Part shown: positions 31,532-42,566 of the stretch, piece by piece
How positions within the stretch are numbered: the first letter of the stretch is position 1
Layout: each line of letters opens with the position of its first letter
The notes under the pieces: generated by a model
What the model was told of the DNA's origin: nothing
Database searches by the model: none
Seen by the model: the letters and a program-made list of their open reading frames with translations, nothing else
Assembly: GCA_019339365.1 (NCBI GenBank)
Contig: CP079859.1
Coordinates: forward strand, 62,001 to 126,000
Reading direction: 5' to 3'
Length of the DNA stretch: 64,000 bases
Origin: Vibrio neptunius
Lineage (GTDB): Bacteria > Pseudomonadota > Gammaproteobacteria > Enterobacterales > Vibrionaceae
Translations under genes and position numbers: made by a program

Positions 31532-32029
31532 ATGAAAAAGATAATATTATTAGTCATATTAGCCATGAGCTTTATGACACCTTCTATAGTCAGTGCTAAA
31601 GAAAATATTCTCAAACTGGACTGGATCGACCTGATCCCAGAAAGTGAACGAAAGCAATTCGATTCATCTGGTATGCCAGTGACTGATCACTCCGGTCAGG
31701 CTGCCAAGCAATCATTGATGGGCAAGGTCCGTCAGGAGCTCAACGGCAGTCAGGTTAAAATACCTGGTTTTGTGATTCCGTTGGAAGGGGATGAAAACAA
31801 AGTCACCGAATTTCTGCTGGTGCCATACTTTGGTGCATGTATTCACGTGCCACCACCTCCGCCGAACCAGATCATCTACGTGAAGTTCCCTAAAGGGGCG
31901 CCGGTGCAAGAGCTGTGGGATGTGATTTACGTGGTCGGTACGCTGAAAACGGAAACCATCAACCATGATCTGGCTGAAACAGGTTACGTCTTAGAAGGCA
32001 CCGCGATCGAAGAGTACGATGACTACTAA
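31532..32029 (+). CDS. DUF3299 periplasmic protein of Zrg-type zinc operon
   Basis: A 165-residue exported protein: signal peptide MKKIILLVILAMSFMTPSIVSA and a DUF3299 core with the conserved metal-site-like motif ACIHVPPPPPNQIIYV near residue 107. It lies 2 bp after the permease gene, so it is co-transcribed. DUF3299 proteins accompany MacB-type ABC pairs in several metal-linked operons. The function is otherwise unknown. Confidence 0.83.
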   Translation: MKKIILLVILAMSFMTPSIVSAKENILKLDWIDLIPESERKQFDSSGMPVTDHSGQAAKQSLMGKVRQELNGSQVKIPGFVIPLEGDENKVTEFLLVPYFGACIHVPPPPPNQIIYVKFPKGAPVQELWDVIYVVGTLKTETINHDLAETGYVLEGTAIEEYDDY

Positions 32030-32072
32030 TATTGATTAACATAAAAGCAACCTGTTAATTATCCGCTTTTCT

Positions 32073-32174
32073 TTATATGTATCTAGAGAGATATACCAAG
32101 ACTGCTAGATAAACCAGAAATAGTAGGGCAATTGACAGGTGCTTTTTCAGTTTATTCTCATTTAAAAACTTCAT
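32073..32174 (-). CDS. Possible 33-residue single-pass membrane protein
   Basis: On the minus strand an ATG at 32174 is preceded by a good ribosome-binding site (TTTGAGGGGCTT). It opens 33 codons to a TAA: a basic N-terminus (MKFLNENKLKKHL), one 18-residue hydrophobic helix (SIALLFLVYLAVLVYL) and the tail SRYI. Positive residues before the helix and none of the signal-cleavage pattern suggest an inner-membrane anchor with the N-terminus inside. I do not recognise a family. It lies convergent to the zinc operon and divergent from the TIGR03899 gene. The reading frame is short, so chance cannot be excluded. Confidence 0.45.
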   Translation of the reverse strand: MKFLNENKLKKHLSIALLFLVYLAVLVYLSRYI

Positions 32175-32332
32175 AAGCCCCTCAAAACATCGATAACAAT
32201 TTTAACAACTTATTATCATTTGGCATAGCGCCAATTTTCAAGGATTGCTCACATAGTTCTTCTGGCAGACAATCAGGTTAAGAGGTAAATTTAATTAAAT
32301 ACGTTTAACACTCTGATGGGCAAGGAATTCAC
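32175..32332. other. AT-rich divergent intergenic region
   Basis: No gene seen. It would hold the promoters of the small minus-strand reading frame and of the TIGR03899 gene. It contains GATAACAATTTTAACAACTTATTATCATTT, a loosely symmetric AT-rich stretch (about 32191-32220) that resembles metal-regulator sites but matches no consensus well. Confidence 0.4.
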
Positions 32333-33229
32333 ATGTCGGAAAAGCAAAAGCCAGTGGTTATAGAGCACGAGTCCAGCGCTGAATCACGGCATGAGAAAAA
32401 GAAAACCTATATCAAAGATAGTGCCAGTCGAGTGATGAACATTGCTCAAACCCATGGTTTGGATGCCTTATTACAAAAAGACTCACCAGAAAAAACGGCA
32501 TTAGAACGCGCCCTCATTCGCGAGCGCCGTTACAAAGAGCAGAAACAAAAAAATCTTGAACAAATCCTTAAGCTCGCTCACCTATCCTGTAAAGATGAAA
32601 CCGCGGGCGACCCCGATCAAGATTGGCTGCACCGCTTCTTCAACATGGCTCAGGAAGTACATAACGCCTCAATGCAGCGCCTATGGGCACAAGTGTTAAA
32701 ACGCGAAGTCACCAACCCAGGTTCAACGTCAATGAAAGCGCTCAAGGTGCTACAAGATATGTCACCTAAGGAAGCACAGACCTTGCAGCGTGCCGCCTCT
32801 TTAGCGTGTAGTTTTGGTGGCGATACCAGTCGCAAGCTTTTAATTGGCTATCGGGCACAAGGGGGTATTTTCAGCTTTGGTAAGCGTAATATTACCGGTA
32901 ATATCAACGTTGGTAATTTTCAGCTTCCCTACTCAAGCCTGTTGGTCTTATTTGAACTTGGTCTGATGCACGGCACTGAGTTGGAGTCAGGTGAAATTGA
33001 GCTCGATTCCCCCTTACCGCTTACCTACCAGGGCAAGCAGTTATCACTTCAAGCGCACAGCAAAGGGGTTCGACTTCTCTACTACCGCTTTAGTCCAACT
33101 GGCAATGAATTGTGTAAGCTACTTGGAAACAAGCCAAACATGCAGTATTACGATCAGATGGTCGCTTTGCTCAGCCAGAAATTCACCGCAAGTACAGATG
33201 CTCAGCCAAGTGTGGATACGACGGTTTAG
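32333..33229 (+). CDS. TIGR03899 family protein, function unknown
   Basis: A 298-residue soluble protein with no signal peptide. The first 100 residues are charged and helical, with a basic helix (ALIRERRYKEQKQKNLEQIL) that may form a coiled coil. The rest is mixed and contains LHRFFNMAQEVHNASMQRLWAQVLKREV, a segment shared with TIGR03899/DUF2806-like proteins. The family is restricted to Vibrio and relatives, and no role is known to me. It is a single-gene unit upstream of the 191-bp repeat array. Confidence 0.7.
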   Translation: MSEKQKPVVIEHESSAESRHEKKKTYIKDSASRVMNIAQTHGLDALLQKDSPEKTALERALIRERRYKEQKQKNLEQILKLAHLSCKDETAGDPDQDWLHRFFNMAQEVHNASMQRLWAQVLKREVTNPGSTSMKALKVLQDMSPKEAQTLQRAASLACSFGGDTSRKLLIGYRAQGGIFSFGKRNITGNINVGNFQLPYSSLLVLFELGLMHGTELESGEIELDSPLPLTYQGKQLSLQAHSKGVRLLYYRFSPTGNELCKLLGNKPNMQYYDQMVALLSQKFTASTDAQPSVDTTV

Positions 33230-33288
33230 GGGAGCTGGAGAGCCATCATTGCTTGAGGTTAGTGGGAAATCAACTCTCGTTTTCTAGC

Positions 33289-34102
33289 AGGACGAAGTCC
33301 GATACCGTTATCCAGAAGCGCACCGTTCCCGCATCCCGAATCTTATTTAAATCAATTGATTTGTCATCCCCGAGAATGAGGAATGAGTAATTTGGGGAGC
33401 TCTCAAAGCAAGTCGAATAGTCTACGAGATTCCCTACTCCTTCCTTCGTCAGTCTATGGAATGACCGCTTTTCTCTTGAAGGACAAAGCTCGACCCCGTT
33501 ATCCAGAAGCGCAACGTTCCCACTTCCCAAGTCTTATTTAAATCAATTGATTTGTCATCCCCGAGAATGAGGAACGAGTGAGTTGGGGATCTCTTAAAGC
33601 AAGTCGAATACTCTATGAGATTCCCTACTCCTTCCTTCGTCAGTCTATGGAATGACAGCTTTTCTCTTGAAGGACAAAGCTCGACCCCGTTATCCAGAAG
33701 CGCAACGTTCCCACTTCCCAAGTCTTATTTAAATCAATTGATTTGTCATCCCCGAGAATGAGGAATGAGTGAGTTGGGGATCTCTTAAAGCAAGTCGAAT
33801 ACTCTATGAGATTCCCTACTCCTTCCTTCGTCAGTCTATGGAATGACAGCTTTTCTCTTGAAGGACAAAGCTCGACCCCGTTATCCAGAAGCGCAACGTT
33901 CCCACTTCCCAAGTCTTATTTAAATCAATTGATTTGTCATCCCCGAGAATGAGGAACGAGTGAGTTGGGGATCTCTTAAAGCAAGTCGAATACTCTATGA
34001 GATTCCCTACTCCTTCCTTCGTCAGTCTATGGAATGACAGCTTCTCTCGAAGGACGAAGCCCGTTCACGAATCTCGGAGCGCAGCGTTCCCGCTTTCCAA
34101 AA
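33289..34102. repeat. Tandem 191-bp repeat array (four units plus a partial fifth)
   Basis: Units begin with AGGACRAAG at 33289, 33480, 33671, 33862 and 34051 (periods 191, 191, 191, 189). Units 2 to 4 are nearly identical, unit 1 is diverged, and the fifth is cut after about 50 bp. Each unit holds an inner segment with imperfect terminal inverted ends (TGTCATCCCC ... GGAATGACA), about 110 bp apart. Open frames of 86-90 codons recur on the minus strand, but they merely repeat with the DNA. It is intergenic, between the TIGR03899 gene and pgi. I see no transposase. Confidence 0.92.
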
Positions 34103-34134
34103 CAAAAACGCCAACCTGACAGGTTGGCGTTCTT
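34102..34134 (-). terminator. Terminator of pgi
   Basis: AACGCCAACCTG / CAGGTTGGCGTT stem. On the minus strand it is followed by TTTTGTTTT. Confidence 0.87.
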
Positions 34135-34151
34135 ACTTTATTCAAAGCAGA

Positions 34152-35837
<1,686 letters not shown>

Positions 35838-36100
35838 CTACATTGATTGACTGAAGAGTAAGATAAACGACAGCCAGTAGAATCCCCGATTAAGCAAAAA
35901 TAGTTCGGTTCTCGCATTGCAACAAGCAGCCAGAACTTTGTAATAAATTTTCAAGGTGCAATTATGAACCAGTGTGGCTGCACCATCATTGAGTTAAGTC
36001 ACGTTAAGTGATTTAGTTACACTCAAACCCATGACTAGCTATTGGCACTCACCTTACCGCCTCAGGTTGAATTTGCCAAATAGATTATAGAGGATGCCAT

Positions 36101-36520
36101 ATGTGGGCTCAGAAGCGTATTCAATTGAGCGCGAGAAAACGCGGATTTCATCTCATCACCGATGAAATAGAACAACAAATTCCAGAGATAGCGGATTTTT
36201 CTGTCGGAATATTACAGTTATTTATCCAACATACTTCTGCAAGCCTGACCATTAACGAAAACGCCGACCCAACGGTACGTCATGATATGGAAAAGCACTT
36301 TAACCAGTTTGTGCCGGAGCGCGCCCCTTACTATAAGCATACCTATGAAGGCGATGATGATATGCCCGCCCATATCAAAACGTCGATCTTAGGGTGCAGC
36401 GTGATGATCCCCATTAGCAACGGACGATTAGCTCTAGGGACATGGCAAGGCATCTACCTTGGAGAGCATCGTGATTACGGTGGTAGCCGCACCTTAGTTG
36501 CGACGATTCAGGGCGAATAA
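36101..36520 (+). CDS. yjbQ: YjbQ-family protein (UPF0047, thiamin-phosphate synthase-like)
   Basis: A 139-residue soluble protein of the YjbQ/UPF0047 family: GILQLFIQHTSASLTINENADP at about 44-65, and the C-terminal GTWQGIYLGEHRDYGGSRTL with conserved His. E. coli YjbQ has weak thiamin-phosphate synthase activity in vitro. Its physiological role is open. The ATG at 36101 follows AGAGGATGCC. It is convergent with alr. Confidence 0.9.
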   Translation: MWAQKRIQLSARKRGFHLITDEIEQQIPEIADFSVGILQLFIQHTSASLTINENADPTVRHDMEKHFNQFVPERAPYYKHTYEGDDDMPAHIKTSILGCSVMIPISNGRLALGTWQGIYLGEHRDYGGSRTLVATIQGE

Positions 36521-36521
36521 T

Positions 36522-36553
36522 AAAAAGGCTGGCTTAATTAAGCCAGCCTAAAA
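36522..36553. terminator. Bidirectional terminator between yjbQ and alr
   Basis: AGGCTGGCTTAA / TTAAGCCAGCCT is a perfect 12-bp palindrome with flanking A5 and A4. Confidence 0.85.
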
Positions 36554-36571
36554 CGAAAGATTCGATGTCAG

Positions 36572-37657
36572 CTATTTGGAATATTCCATTTCCACTCGCG
36601 AGGTCAGTTTAGTTACCAGTTCATAAGCAATAGTGCCAATATGGCAAGCCACCTCTTCAGCAGGAAGGCTTTGTCCCCAAAGGATCGCCTCATCGCCCAC
36701 CTTATCACTGGCATCTGGACCGAGATCAACCGTCAGCATATCCATCGACACTCTTCCCGCAATCGGTACTTTGCGACCATTGACTAACACTGGTGTGCCA
36801 TTGGGAGCGGTTCTTGGGTAGCCATCACCGTACCCAATCGCGATAACCCCCACTTTGGTATCGCGTTGACTGGTCCACATCCCGCCATAGCCGACGCTCT
36901 CGCCCGCTTTTACTTCACGTACCGCAATCAGGTGTGATTTGAGCGTCATGACAGGTTGATATCCCATCCGCTGTGCCGTTTTGTCGTTAAATGGCGAAAC
37001 ACCGTACATGATGATTCCGGGTCTAACCCAATCGAGGTGACTGTTCTGCCACGCCAATAATCCCGCAGAAGCGGCGAGTGAACGCTCACCTTCGCAACCA
37101 TCAGTCAGAGACAAGAACAGCTCAGTTTGTTCTGTCGTAGTGGACTTATCCAGCTCATCAGCACAACCAAAATGACTCATGTAACGCAGTGGCTTCGCCA
37201 CGTTACGACACGCTTTGAGACGAGAGACAAAATCCCAGTATTGTTCCGGCCTGACACCGAGACGATGCATCCCGCTATCGATTTTAAGCCAAACAACGAC
37301 AGGAGTATCCAGCTCTGCTTGCTCAAGTGCTTCAAGCTGCTCTTCACAATGCACTACGGTTTGAATGTTATTAGTCACCAAGACAGGTAAATCGCCCGAA
37401 GAATAAAAGCCTTCGAGCAATAAAATCGGTGTCACCACACCGCAAGCCCGAAGTTGCAACGCTTCTTCAATCCGTGCCACACCGAACGCATCTGCATCCG
37501 TGGCATACTTAGCAATATGTCTCAAACCATGACCATAGCTGTTGGCCTTAACCACCGCCATGATCTTACTATTTGGTGCTTGAGATTTAATCTGTTTTAA
37601 GTTGTGTTGCAACGCATCTAAATCAATAAAGGCCGTTGCCGCTTTCATATAACTCAT
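36572..37657 (-). CDS. alr: Alanine racemase
   Basis: Alr makes D-alanine for peptidoglycan using PLP. The PLP lysine lies in [12 protein letters not shown] (about residue 38), and the catalytic tyrosine in SVGYGGMW. There are 361 residues from the first ATG (AAGAG upstream). The ATG three codons later aligns better with E. coli (359) but lacks its own ribosome-binding site. It starts 3 bp after the dnaB stop, forming dnaB-alr as in enterics and other vibrios. Confidence 0.96.
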   Translation of the reverse strand: MSYMKAATAFIDLDALQHNLKQIKSQAPNSKIMAVVKANSYGHGLRHIAKYATDADAFGVARIEEALQLRACGVVTPILLLEGFYSSGDLPVLVTNNIQTVVHCEEQLEALEQAELDTPVVVWLKIDSGMHRLGVRPEQYWDFVSRLKACRNVAKPLRYMSHFGCADELDKSTTTEQTELFLSLTDGCEGERSLAASAGLLAWQNSHLDWVRPGIIMYGVSPFNDKTAQRMGYQPVMTLKSHLIAVREVKAGESVGYGGMWTSQRDTKVGVIAIGYGDGYPRTAPNGTPVLVNGRKVPIAGRVSMDMLTVDLGPDASDKVGDEAILWGQSLPAEEVACHIGTIAYELVTKLTSRVEMEYSK

Positions 37658-37660
37658 GCG

Positions 37661-39073
37661 TTACTCTTCATCCACATCAAACGCCGGGCCAGCATAATTA
37701 TCAAACCGTGACCATTGACCTTGGAAAGTCAAACGTACCGAACCAATCGGACCATTACGCTGCTTACCTAGGATGATTTCCGCCGTACCTTTCATCGGGC
37801 TATCTGGGTGATACACTTCATCACGGTATATAAACATGATCAAATCAGCGTCCTGCTCTATCGAGCCTGATTCACGCAAGTCTGAGTTAACAGGGCGTTT
37901 ATCGGCACGTTGCTCTAAGGAACGGTTGAGCTGCGACAGTGCAACCACTGGCACGTTGAGCTCTTTAGCCAAGGCTTTCAGTGAACGGGAAATTTCGGCG
38001 ATTTCCAACGTACGATTATCAGCCAGCGCAGGGACACGCATTAATTGAAGGTAATCGACCATTATCATAGACAGACCACCATGGTCACGCGCAATACGTC
38101 TTGCTCGTGAGCGGACTTCGGTTGGTGTCAGACCCGAGCTATCATCAATGAAGATGTTTTTCTTCTCCATTAAAAGCCCCATAGTAGAAGAAATACGCGC
38201 CCAATCTTCATCATCTAACTGGCCAGTTCTTATCTTGGTTTGATCGACACGAGAAAGGGATGCCAAAGAACGCATCATCAGCTGTTCAGATGGCATCTCC
38301 AAAGAGAAAACCAACACGGGCTTATCATGGGCCATCGCTGCATTTTCAACCAAGTTCATCGCAAATGTTGTTTTACCCATCGATGGACGCGCTGCAACAA
38401 TCACTAGGTCCGAGCCTTGAAGACCTGCCGTTTTCTTATTCAAATCGGTAAAGCCCGTCGTTACCCCTGTTACCCCATCCTGAGGGGATTTATAGAGCAT
38501 CTCAATACGTTCGAGCGTTTTCTCAAGAATATTATCGACATTTTGCGGCCCCTCACTTTCGCTAGTACGCGACTCGGCAATAGCAAACACCTTACTCTCT
38601 GCCATATCAAGCAGATCCTCAGATGTACGCCCCTGAGGATCGTATCCCGCATCGGCAATTTCATTCGCCACACCGATCAAGTCGCGAGTCAGAGCACGTT
38701 CCGCGACGATATCTGCATAGGCGTTAATGTTAGCTGCGCTCGGTGTATTCTTGACCAAATCTGCAAGGTAAGCAAAACCACCAACATCGTCCAATTGTTC
38801 ACGCTGCTCTAAAAACTCTGACAAGGTGATCAAGTCAAGAGGCTGGCTATCTTCTAGAATGCTTTGCGATGCTTCGAACATCAAACGATGTGGACGGCTG
38901 TAAAAATCTTTCGCCACCACTCGTTCAGATACAGTATCCCAGCGCTCGTTATCCAACAACAAACCACCGATGACGGACTGCTCAGCTTCCAACGAATGTG
39001 GAGGAACCTTGATAGCATCGACTTGGGCGTCTGCTGGTTTCTGATTACGATTGTCTGTTCTCTGTTCTGCCAT
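37661..39073 (-). CDS. dnaB: Replicative DNA helicase DnaB
   Basis: DnaB is the hexameric 5'-3' helicase of the replication fork. It has an N-terminal DnaG-interaction domain (HSLEAEQSVIGGLLLDNERWD), then a RecA-like ATPase with Walker A ARPSMGKTTFAMN and Walker B MIMVDYLQLM, and the DnaB-typical LSQLNRSLEQRADKRP. The ATG at 39073 (MAEQRTDNRN) is preferred. A TTG 15 bp upstream is possible. The resulting 470 residues are normal. Confidence 0.96.
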   Translation of the reverse strand: MAEQRTDNRNQKPADAQVDAIKVPPHSLEAEQSVIGGLLLDNERWDTVSERVVAKDFYSRPHRLMFEASQSILEDSQPLDLITLSEFLEQREQLDDVGGFAYLADLVKNTPSAANINAYADIVAERALTRDLIGVANEIADAGYDPQGRTSEDLLDMAESKVFAIAESRTSESEGPQNVDNILEKTLERIEMLYKSPQDGVTGVTTGFTDLNKKTAGLQGSDLVIVAARPSMGKTTFAMNLVENAAMAHDKPVLVFSLEMPSEQLMMRSLASLSRVDQTKIRTGQLDDEDWARISSTMGLLMEKKNIFIDDSSGLTPTEVRSRARRIARDHGGLSMIMVDYLQLMRVPALADNRTLEIAEISRSLKALAKELNVPVVALSQLNRSLEQRADKRPVNSDLRESGSIEQDADLIMFIYRDEVYHPDSPMKGTAEIILGKQRNGPIGSVRLTFQGQWSRFDNYAGPAFDVDEE

Positions 39074-39246
39074 GCTCTTGCTCAACAATTTACTTGTGAC
39101 CGCTCATTATAGCCAGAATGAGCGGGATGTCTGTAATAAACAAGGGGTTTGAATGCAACTCGTGTAGAATTAACTTAGAACTGACGGAATTTGAGTGAAT
39201 AACCTCTACTATTTCCCCAATTTTCCCATCTATAAAGAGGTAGTGA

Positions 39247-40011
39247 GTGACGAACCTTTGGCTCTTGAGTGCAGGCCTACTGTGCAGTTCCGTAGTCCTT
39301 GCGGATGAGACAGTACAAAGTCAAACGGACATTGAAATACCCTCCCCTTGGGATACCGAAATTGAATTCGGTTATCAGGCGCACACCGGAAACTCAGACT
39401 CACGTTCCCTTAATTCTCGACTCAGTGCCGAGTACCTATCTGGCCGATACCGAACCAGCGGTGAGTGGAAGTACTACCTACTTTATAAGGATGGGGAAGA
39501 AGACAAACGGCAGTCAACCTACACGGCACAGAGCGACTATAAGCTTAGCCCTAAGACGTATCTTTACGGCAGCTTCAAAGGTGTCGATTCTCGATATAGT
39601 GCTTATTTTAAGGACTATACGCTCTCGGGAGGCTTAGGTTATCAATTTTCTAATACCGATGTCTTTGTACTGGAACTCGAGCTCGGCCCTGGTTTCCGCT
39701 ACCAAGAGCCCAATACTGATGAAATTGGTGACAGCGATATTGTCTTTGAGGAAACCGTTCAGGAAGCGATTTTTCGAGGTAAAGTCAATTCAAGTTGGCA
39801 AGTACTGAAAAACCTTAGCCTAGCCGCCGATGTGACTCTCGTCGCCGGTGACAGTAACCTCAGAGTAGATACAGATATCAATGTGACCAACAACATCACA
39901 GAAGATATCGCACTCAAACTGGCTCATACACGTCAATATCATGACCGCGTCCCCGAAGGGCTAAAGAAAGCCGACAGTATTTTCTCTGTTAACTTACTTT
40001 TCTTATTTTAA
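39247..40011 (+). CDS. DUF481 outer-membrane beta-barrel protein
   Basis: A 254-residue exported protein: signal peptide MTNLWLLSAGLLCSSVVLA, then a DUF481 domain of alternating beta strands (WDTEIEFGYQAHTGNSDSRSLN) ending SIFSVNLLFLF, an outer-membrane barrel style terminus. Related to E. coli YdiY. The function is unknown. GTG start at 39247. It is convergent with rplI and divergent from dnaB. Confidence 0.8.
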   Translation: MTNLWLLSAGLLCSSVVLADETVQSQTDIEIPSPWDTEIEFGYQAHTGNSDSRSLNSRLSAEYLSGRYRTSGEWKYYLLYKDGEEDKRQSTYTAQSDYKLSPKTYLYGSFKGVDSRYSAYFKDYTLSGGLGYQFSNTDVFVLELELGPGFRYQEPNTDEIGDSDIVFEETVQEAIFRGKVNSSWQVLKNLSLAADVTLVAGDSNLRVDTDINVTNNITEDIALKLAHTRQYHDRVPEGLKKADSIFSVNLLFLF

Positions 40012-40028
40012 ATACCACACTTTAGACA

Positions 40029-40058
40029 TAAAAAAGCACCTCTGAGAGGTGCTTTTAA
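40029..40058. terminator. Bidirectional terminator between DUF481 gene and rplI
   Basis: AAAAGCACCTCT / AGAGGTGCTTTT stem, A/T flanks on both sides. Confidence 0.88.
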
Positions 40059-40077
40059 AATACGTCTTGATACTGAA

Positions 40078-40530
40078 TTACTCAGCAGCAACAACTTGTA
40101 GGTTAACTGCAGCGAATACTTCAGAGTGAAGCTGAACGCTGATCTCGAACTCACCAGTGTTACGTAGTGCGCCTTCTGGAAGACGAACTTCGCTTTTCGC
40201 AACTTCAACGCCAGCAGCAGTGATTGCATCAGCGATGTCACGAGTACCGATAGAACCGAACAGTTTACCTTCGTCACCAGCTTTAGAAGCGATAACAACA
40301 GCTTCTAGAGCGTTAACTTTCTCTGCACGAGCTTCTGCAGTAGCTAGTTGCTCAGCAACTTTAGCTTCTAGTTCAGCACGACGAGCTTCGAACATTTCAA
40401 CGTTAGCCTTAGTTGCCATAACTGCCTTAGCTTGAGGGATAAGGAAGTTACGAGCATAGCCAGATTTAACGTTTACAGTGTCACCAAGACCACCTAGGTT
40501 ACCGATTTTATCAAGTAGAATAACTTGCAT
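40078..40530 (-). CDS. rplI: 50S ribosomal protein L9
   Basis: A 150-residue L9: [32 protein letters not shown] (N-domain), a long central helix and a C-terminal domain. It binds 23S rRNA domain V and spans the L1 stalk base. It is the last gene of rpsF-rpsR-rplI. Confidence 0.97.
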   Translation of the reverse strand: MQVILLDKIGNLGGLGDTVNVKSGYARNFLIPQAKAVMATKANVEMFEARRAELEAKVAEQLATAEARAEKVNALEAVVIASKAGDEGKLFGSIGTRDIADAITAAGVEVAKSEVRLPEGALRNTGEFEISVQLHSEVFAAVNLQVVAAE

Positions 40531-40562
40531 TGCTTAATCCTCTTTCTTAATAAAACGACCGA

Positions 40563-40793
<231 letters not shown>

Positions 40794-40894
40794 CTATCTC
40801 CTGATCTTAAATTTGAAAAAAGTTGTCTGCCTAGATAAACACATTCGAGTAAACCCTAGAGTTATCTAGACTGAGTACTAATTCTGAGTAGTAA

Positions 40895-41275
40895 TTACTC
40901 AGCCGCTGCTTCTGGCTTAGCTTCAGCACGCTCTTCGCGACGAGGAGCACGCTCTTCTTTCTGCTTAAGCATGATAGATTGCTCAGTGATAGCCGCTTTA
41001 GTACGCATGATCATGTTACGTAGAACTGCATCGTTGAAACGGAAAGCAGTTTCTAGTTCATCGATAACAGCCTGGTCAGCTTCAACGTTCATTAGAACGT
41101 AGTGAGCTTTGTGAAGCTTGTTGATTGGGTAAGCCAGTTGACGACGACCCCAGTCTTCTAGACGGTGGATAGTACCGCCAGCTTCAGTGATAGAACCAGT
41201 GTAACGCTCGATCATGCCAGCAACTTGCTCGCTTTGATCAGGGTGCACCATGAATACGATTTCGTAATGACGCAT
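40895..41275 (-). CDS. rpsF: 30S ribosomal protein S6
   Basis: A 126-residue S6: [27 protein letters not shown] and the S18-contact region [16 protein letters not shown]. It ends in an acidic/Glu-rich tail ([21 protein letters not shown]), the part that RimK modifies with glutamates in E. coli. First gene of its operon, with GTAAGGAGCAACC upstream. Confidence 0.97.
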   Translation of the reverse strand: MRHYEIVFMVHPDQSEQVAGMIERYTGSITEAGGTIHRLEDWGRRQLAYPINKLHKAHYVLMNVEADQAVIDELETAFRFNDAVLRNMIMRTKAAITEQSIMLKQKEERAPRREERAEAKPEAAAE

Positions 41276-41373
41276 TGGTTGCTCCTTACGGATTATTCAG
41301 CTTCCACAATTGGCCCGGTCATCCAGAGGAAGCAAGGAACTAAAGATAATTGACCGAGATTTAAGGAGCACGA

Positions 41374-41402
41374 ATAGTACAGAATGATTGCAATTTAAGC
41401 AA
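41374..41402 (-). promoter_or_regulatory. Putative promoter of rpsF operon
   Basis: On the minus strand, TTGCTT and TACTAT are separated by 17 bp, about 98 bp before the rpsF start. The leader between them contains the CCGGGCC/GGAAGC segment that may hold the S6:S18 autoregulatory site, but I cannot confirm the fold. Confidence 0.55.
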
Positions 41403-41476
41403 GAGAAATGTGATACAAGGGTGGCTAGAGAATAGAACAGCGCATAACACGCTGCTCTAAGCTGTTGTCATTCTGC

Positions 41477-41959
41477 TTAGTCGTCGTCTTCATCAACAAA
41501 CTGAGCCTGTAGGTAGTTTTGTATACCTGTCATGTCGATCAAACCAAGTTGAGTTTCAAGCCAATCAACGTGTTCTTCTTCATCTTCTAATATATCCTGA
41601 AACAGATCTCTGGATACATAATCGTGCGTATCTTCCGCGTAAGCGATCGCCGCTTTTAAGTCAGGTATCGCAGCCATTTCTAACTTGAGGTCACATTCCA
41701 GCATCTCTTTGGTGTCTTCACCAATCATTAACTTGCCAAGATCTTGCAAGTTAGGGATGCCTTCAAGAAACAAAATACGTTCAATCAAATGATCTGCGTG
41801 CTTCATTTCATCGATGGATTCGTGATATTCCTTATCCGCCAAATGCTTTAACCCCCAGTCTTTATACATTCGCGCATGAAGGAAATATTGGTTAATGGCA
41901 ACTAGCTCATTGCCAAGGATTTTATTGAGATGTTGAATAATGATTGGATCGCCTTTCAT
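41477..41959 (-). CDS. bfr: Bacterioferritin
   Basis: A 160-residue iron-storage protein that forms a 24-mer with haem. Ferroxidase-site residues are in the expected helices: [14 protein letters not shown] (Glu18), [15 protein letters not shown] (Glu51, His54) and [14 protein letters not shown] (Glu127, His130). The haem-ligand Met region is present. It lies downstream of bfd on the same strand, 75 bp apart. Confidence 0.96.
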   Translation of the reverse strand: MKGDPIIIQHLNKILGNELVAINQYFLHARMYKDWGLKHLADKEYHESIDEMKHADHLIERILFLEGIPNLQDLGKLMIGEDTKEMLECDLKLEMAAIPDLKAAIAYAEDTHDYVSRDLFQDILEDEEEHVDWLETQLGLIDMTGIQNYLQAQFVDEDDD

Positions 41960-42034
41960 GACAAAAACCTCCTCTTTGGCTCCATATAAACTGTAGAACC
42001 AATTGAGAAGGTGTCAAAAATACACGAGACTGTT

Positions 42035-42223
42035 TTAGCTCGCTTTTTGGTACTGTACTACACCGGTTTCATTGAGGATTTCCTTCGCCATCTTGACACA
42101 TTTGCCGCATTGACTGCCAAGTGCGGTGCATTTCTTTATGCCTTTAATATCGGTTACGCCCTCTTCTAAAGCTAACCTCCTGATTTTCTTGTCAGAAACT
42201 CCATGACACAAACAAACGTACAT
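42035..42223 (-). CDS. bfd: Bacterioferritin-associated ferredoxin Bfd
   Basis: A 62-residue [2Fe-2S] protein that releases iron from Bfr. Cluster cysteines CLCHGVS (residues 4 and 6) and CTALGSQCGKC (the last two Cys) are intact. It is first gene of bfd-bfr, with a Fur-like site upstream, which fits induction in iron starvation. Confidence 0.93.
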   Translation of the reverse strand: MYVCLCHGVSDKKIRRLALEEGVTDIKGIKKCTALGSQCGKCVKMAKEILNETGVVQYQKAS

Positions 42224-42254
42224 AAATGAGACCCGTAATACAACCTAGGACAAA

Positions 42255-42280
42255 AATATAAACAATAATTGTTCTTATTA
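42255..42280 (-). promoter_or_regulatory. Fur-box-like site upstream of bfd
   Basis: The palindrome AACAATAATTGTT sits in an AT-rich frame (AAATATAAACAATAATTGTTCTTATTACC) about 30-55 bp before the bfd start. It resembles the Fur 7-1-7 pattern only partly. Confidence 0.4.
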
Positions 42281-42477
42281 CCAGTTGGGTTGTCGAAGAT
42301 ATTAAGACAAATTTGTTATAACCAACAGGACGAATGAAAGGTGCAAAGCACTTACGCGTTTAACCATGCTTAGAACATGGCTTTTGTGGCGATTTAACAA
42401 ATTGTTTTAGAAGATAAAATGAAGTTTATATCTAGATATGACCCAAAAGGTGAATATTTTTTTTTATAACCAAATAA
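42281..42477. other. Gene-free intergenic stretch between bfd and tuf
   Basis: Together with its flanks this is part of a 343-bp gap (42224-42566). I see only a small hairpin (CCATGCTTAGAACATGG) and reading frames of under 20 codons without good ribosome-binding sites. No RNA gene recognised. Confidence 0.5.
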
Positions 42478-42513
42478 TAAAAAAGAGAAGCCGAGGCTTC
42501 TCTTTTTTTAGAT
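42478..42513 (-). terminator. Terminator of tuf
   Basis: AAGAGAAGCC / GGCTTCTCTT stem, flanked by A6 and T7, so it is symmetric. It ends the str cluster. Confidence 0.9.
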
Positions 42514-42566
42514 GTGCTTTCTTCATAAATGAAGAAAAGTGCAAGATTTCAGTTAATTCCTAAGAA

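Noticed and set aside
33270..33912. Three overlapping minus-strand reading frames of 86-90 codons with nearly identical proteins
   Set aside because: They recur exactly with the 191-bp DNA repeat, overlap each other, have no convincing ribosome-binding sites and resemble no protein family. They are by-products of the repeat.
33289..34102. Possible CRISPR array
   Set aside because: The whole 191-bp unit repeats with no short repeat plus unique spacer pattern, and no cas genes are present.
41433..41456. Hairpin AGAGCAGCG / CGCTGTTCT as a terminator between rpsF and bfr
   Set aside because: The stem is reasonable, but it lies upstream of the rpsF promoter and after bfr, and it has almost no T run. 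Left unassigned.
42421..42471. Short plus-strand frame MKFISRYDPKGEYFFL near a T9 run
   Set aside because: Only 16 codons, no good ribosome-binding site and no continuation after the T run that resembles a protein.
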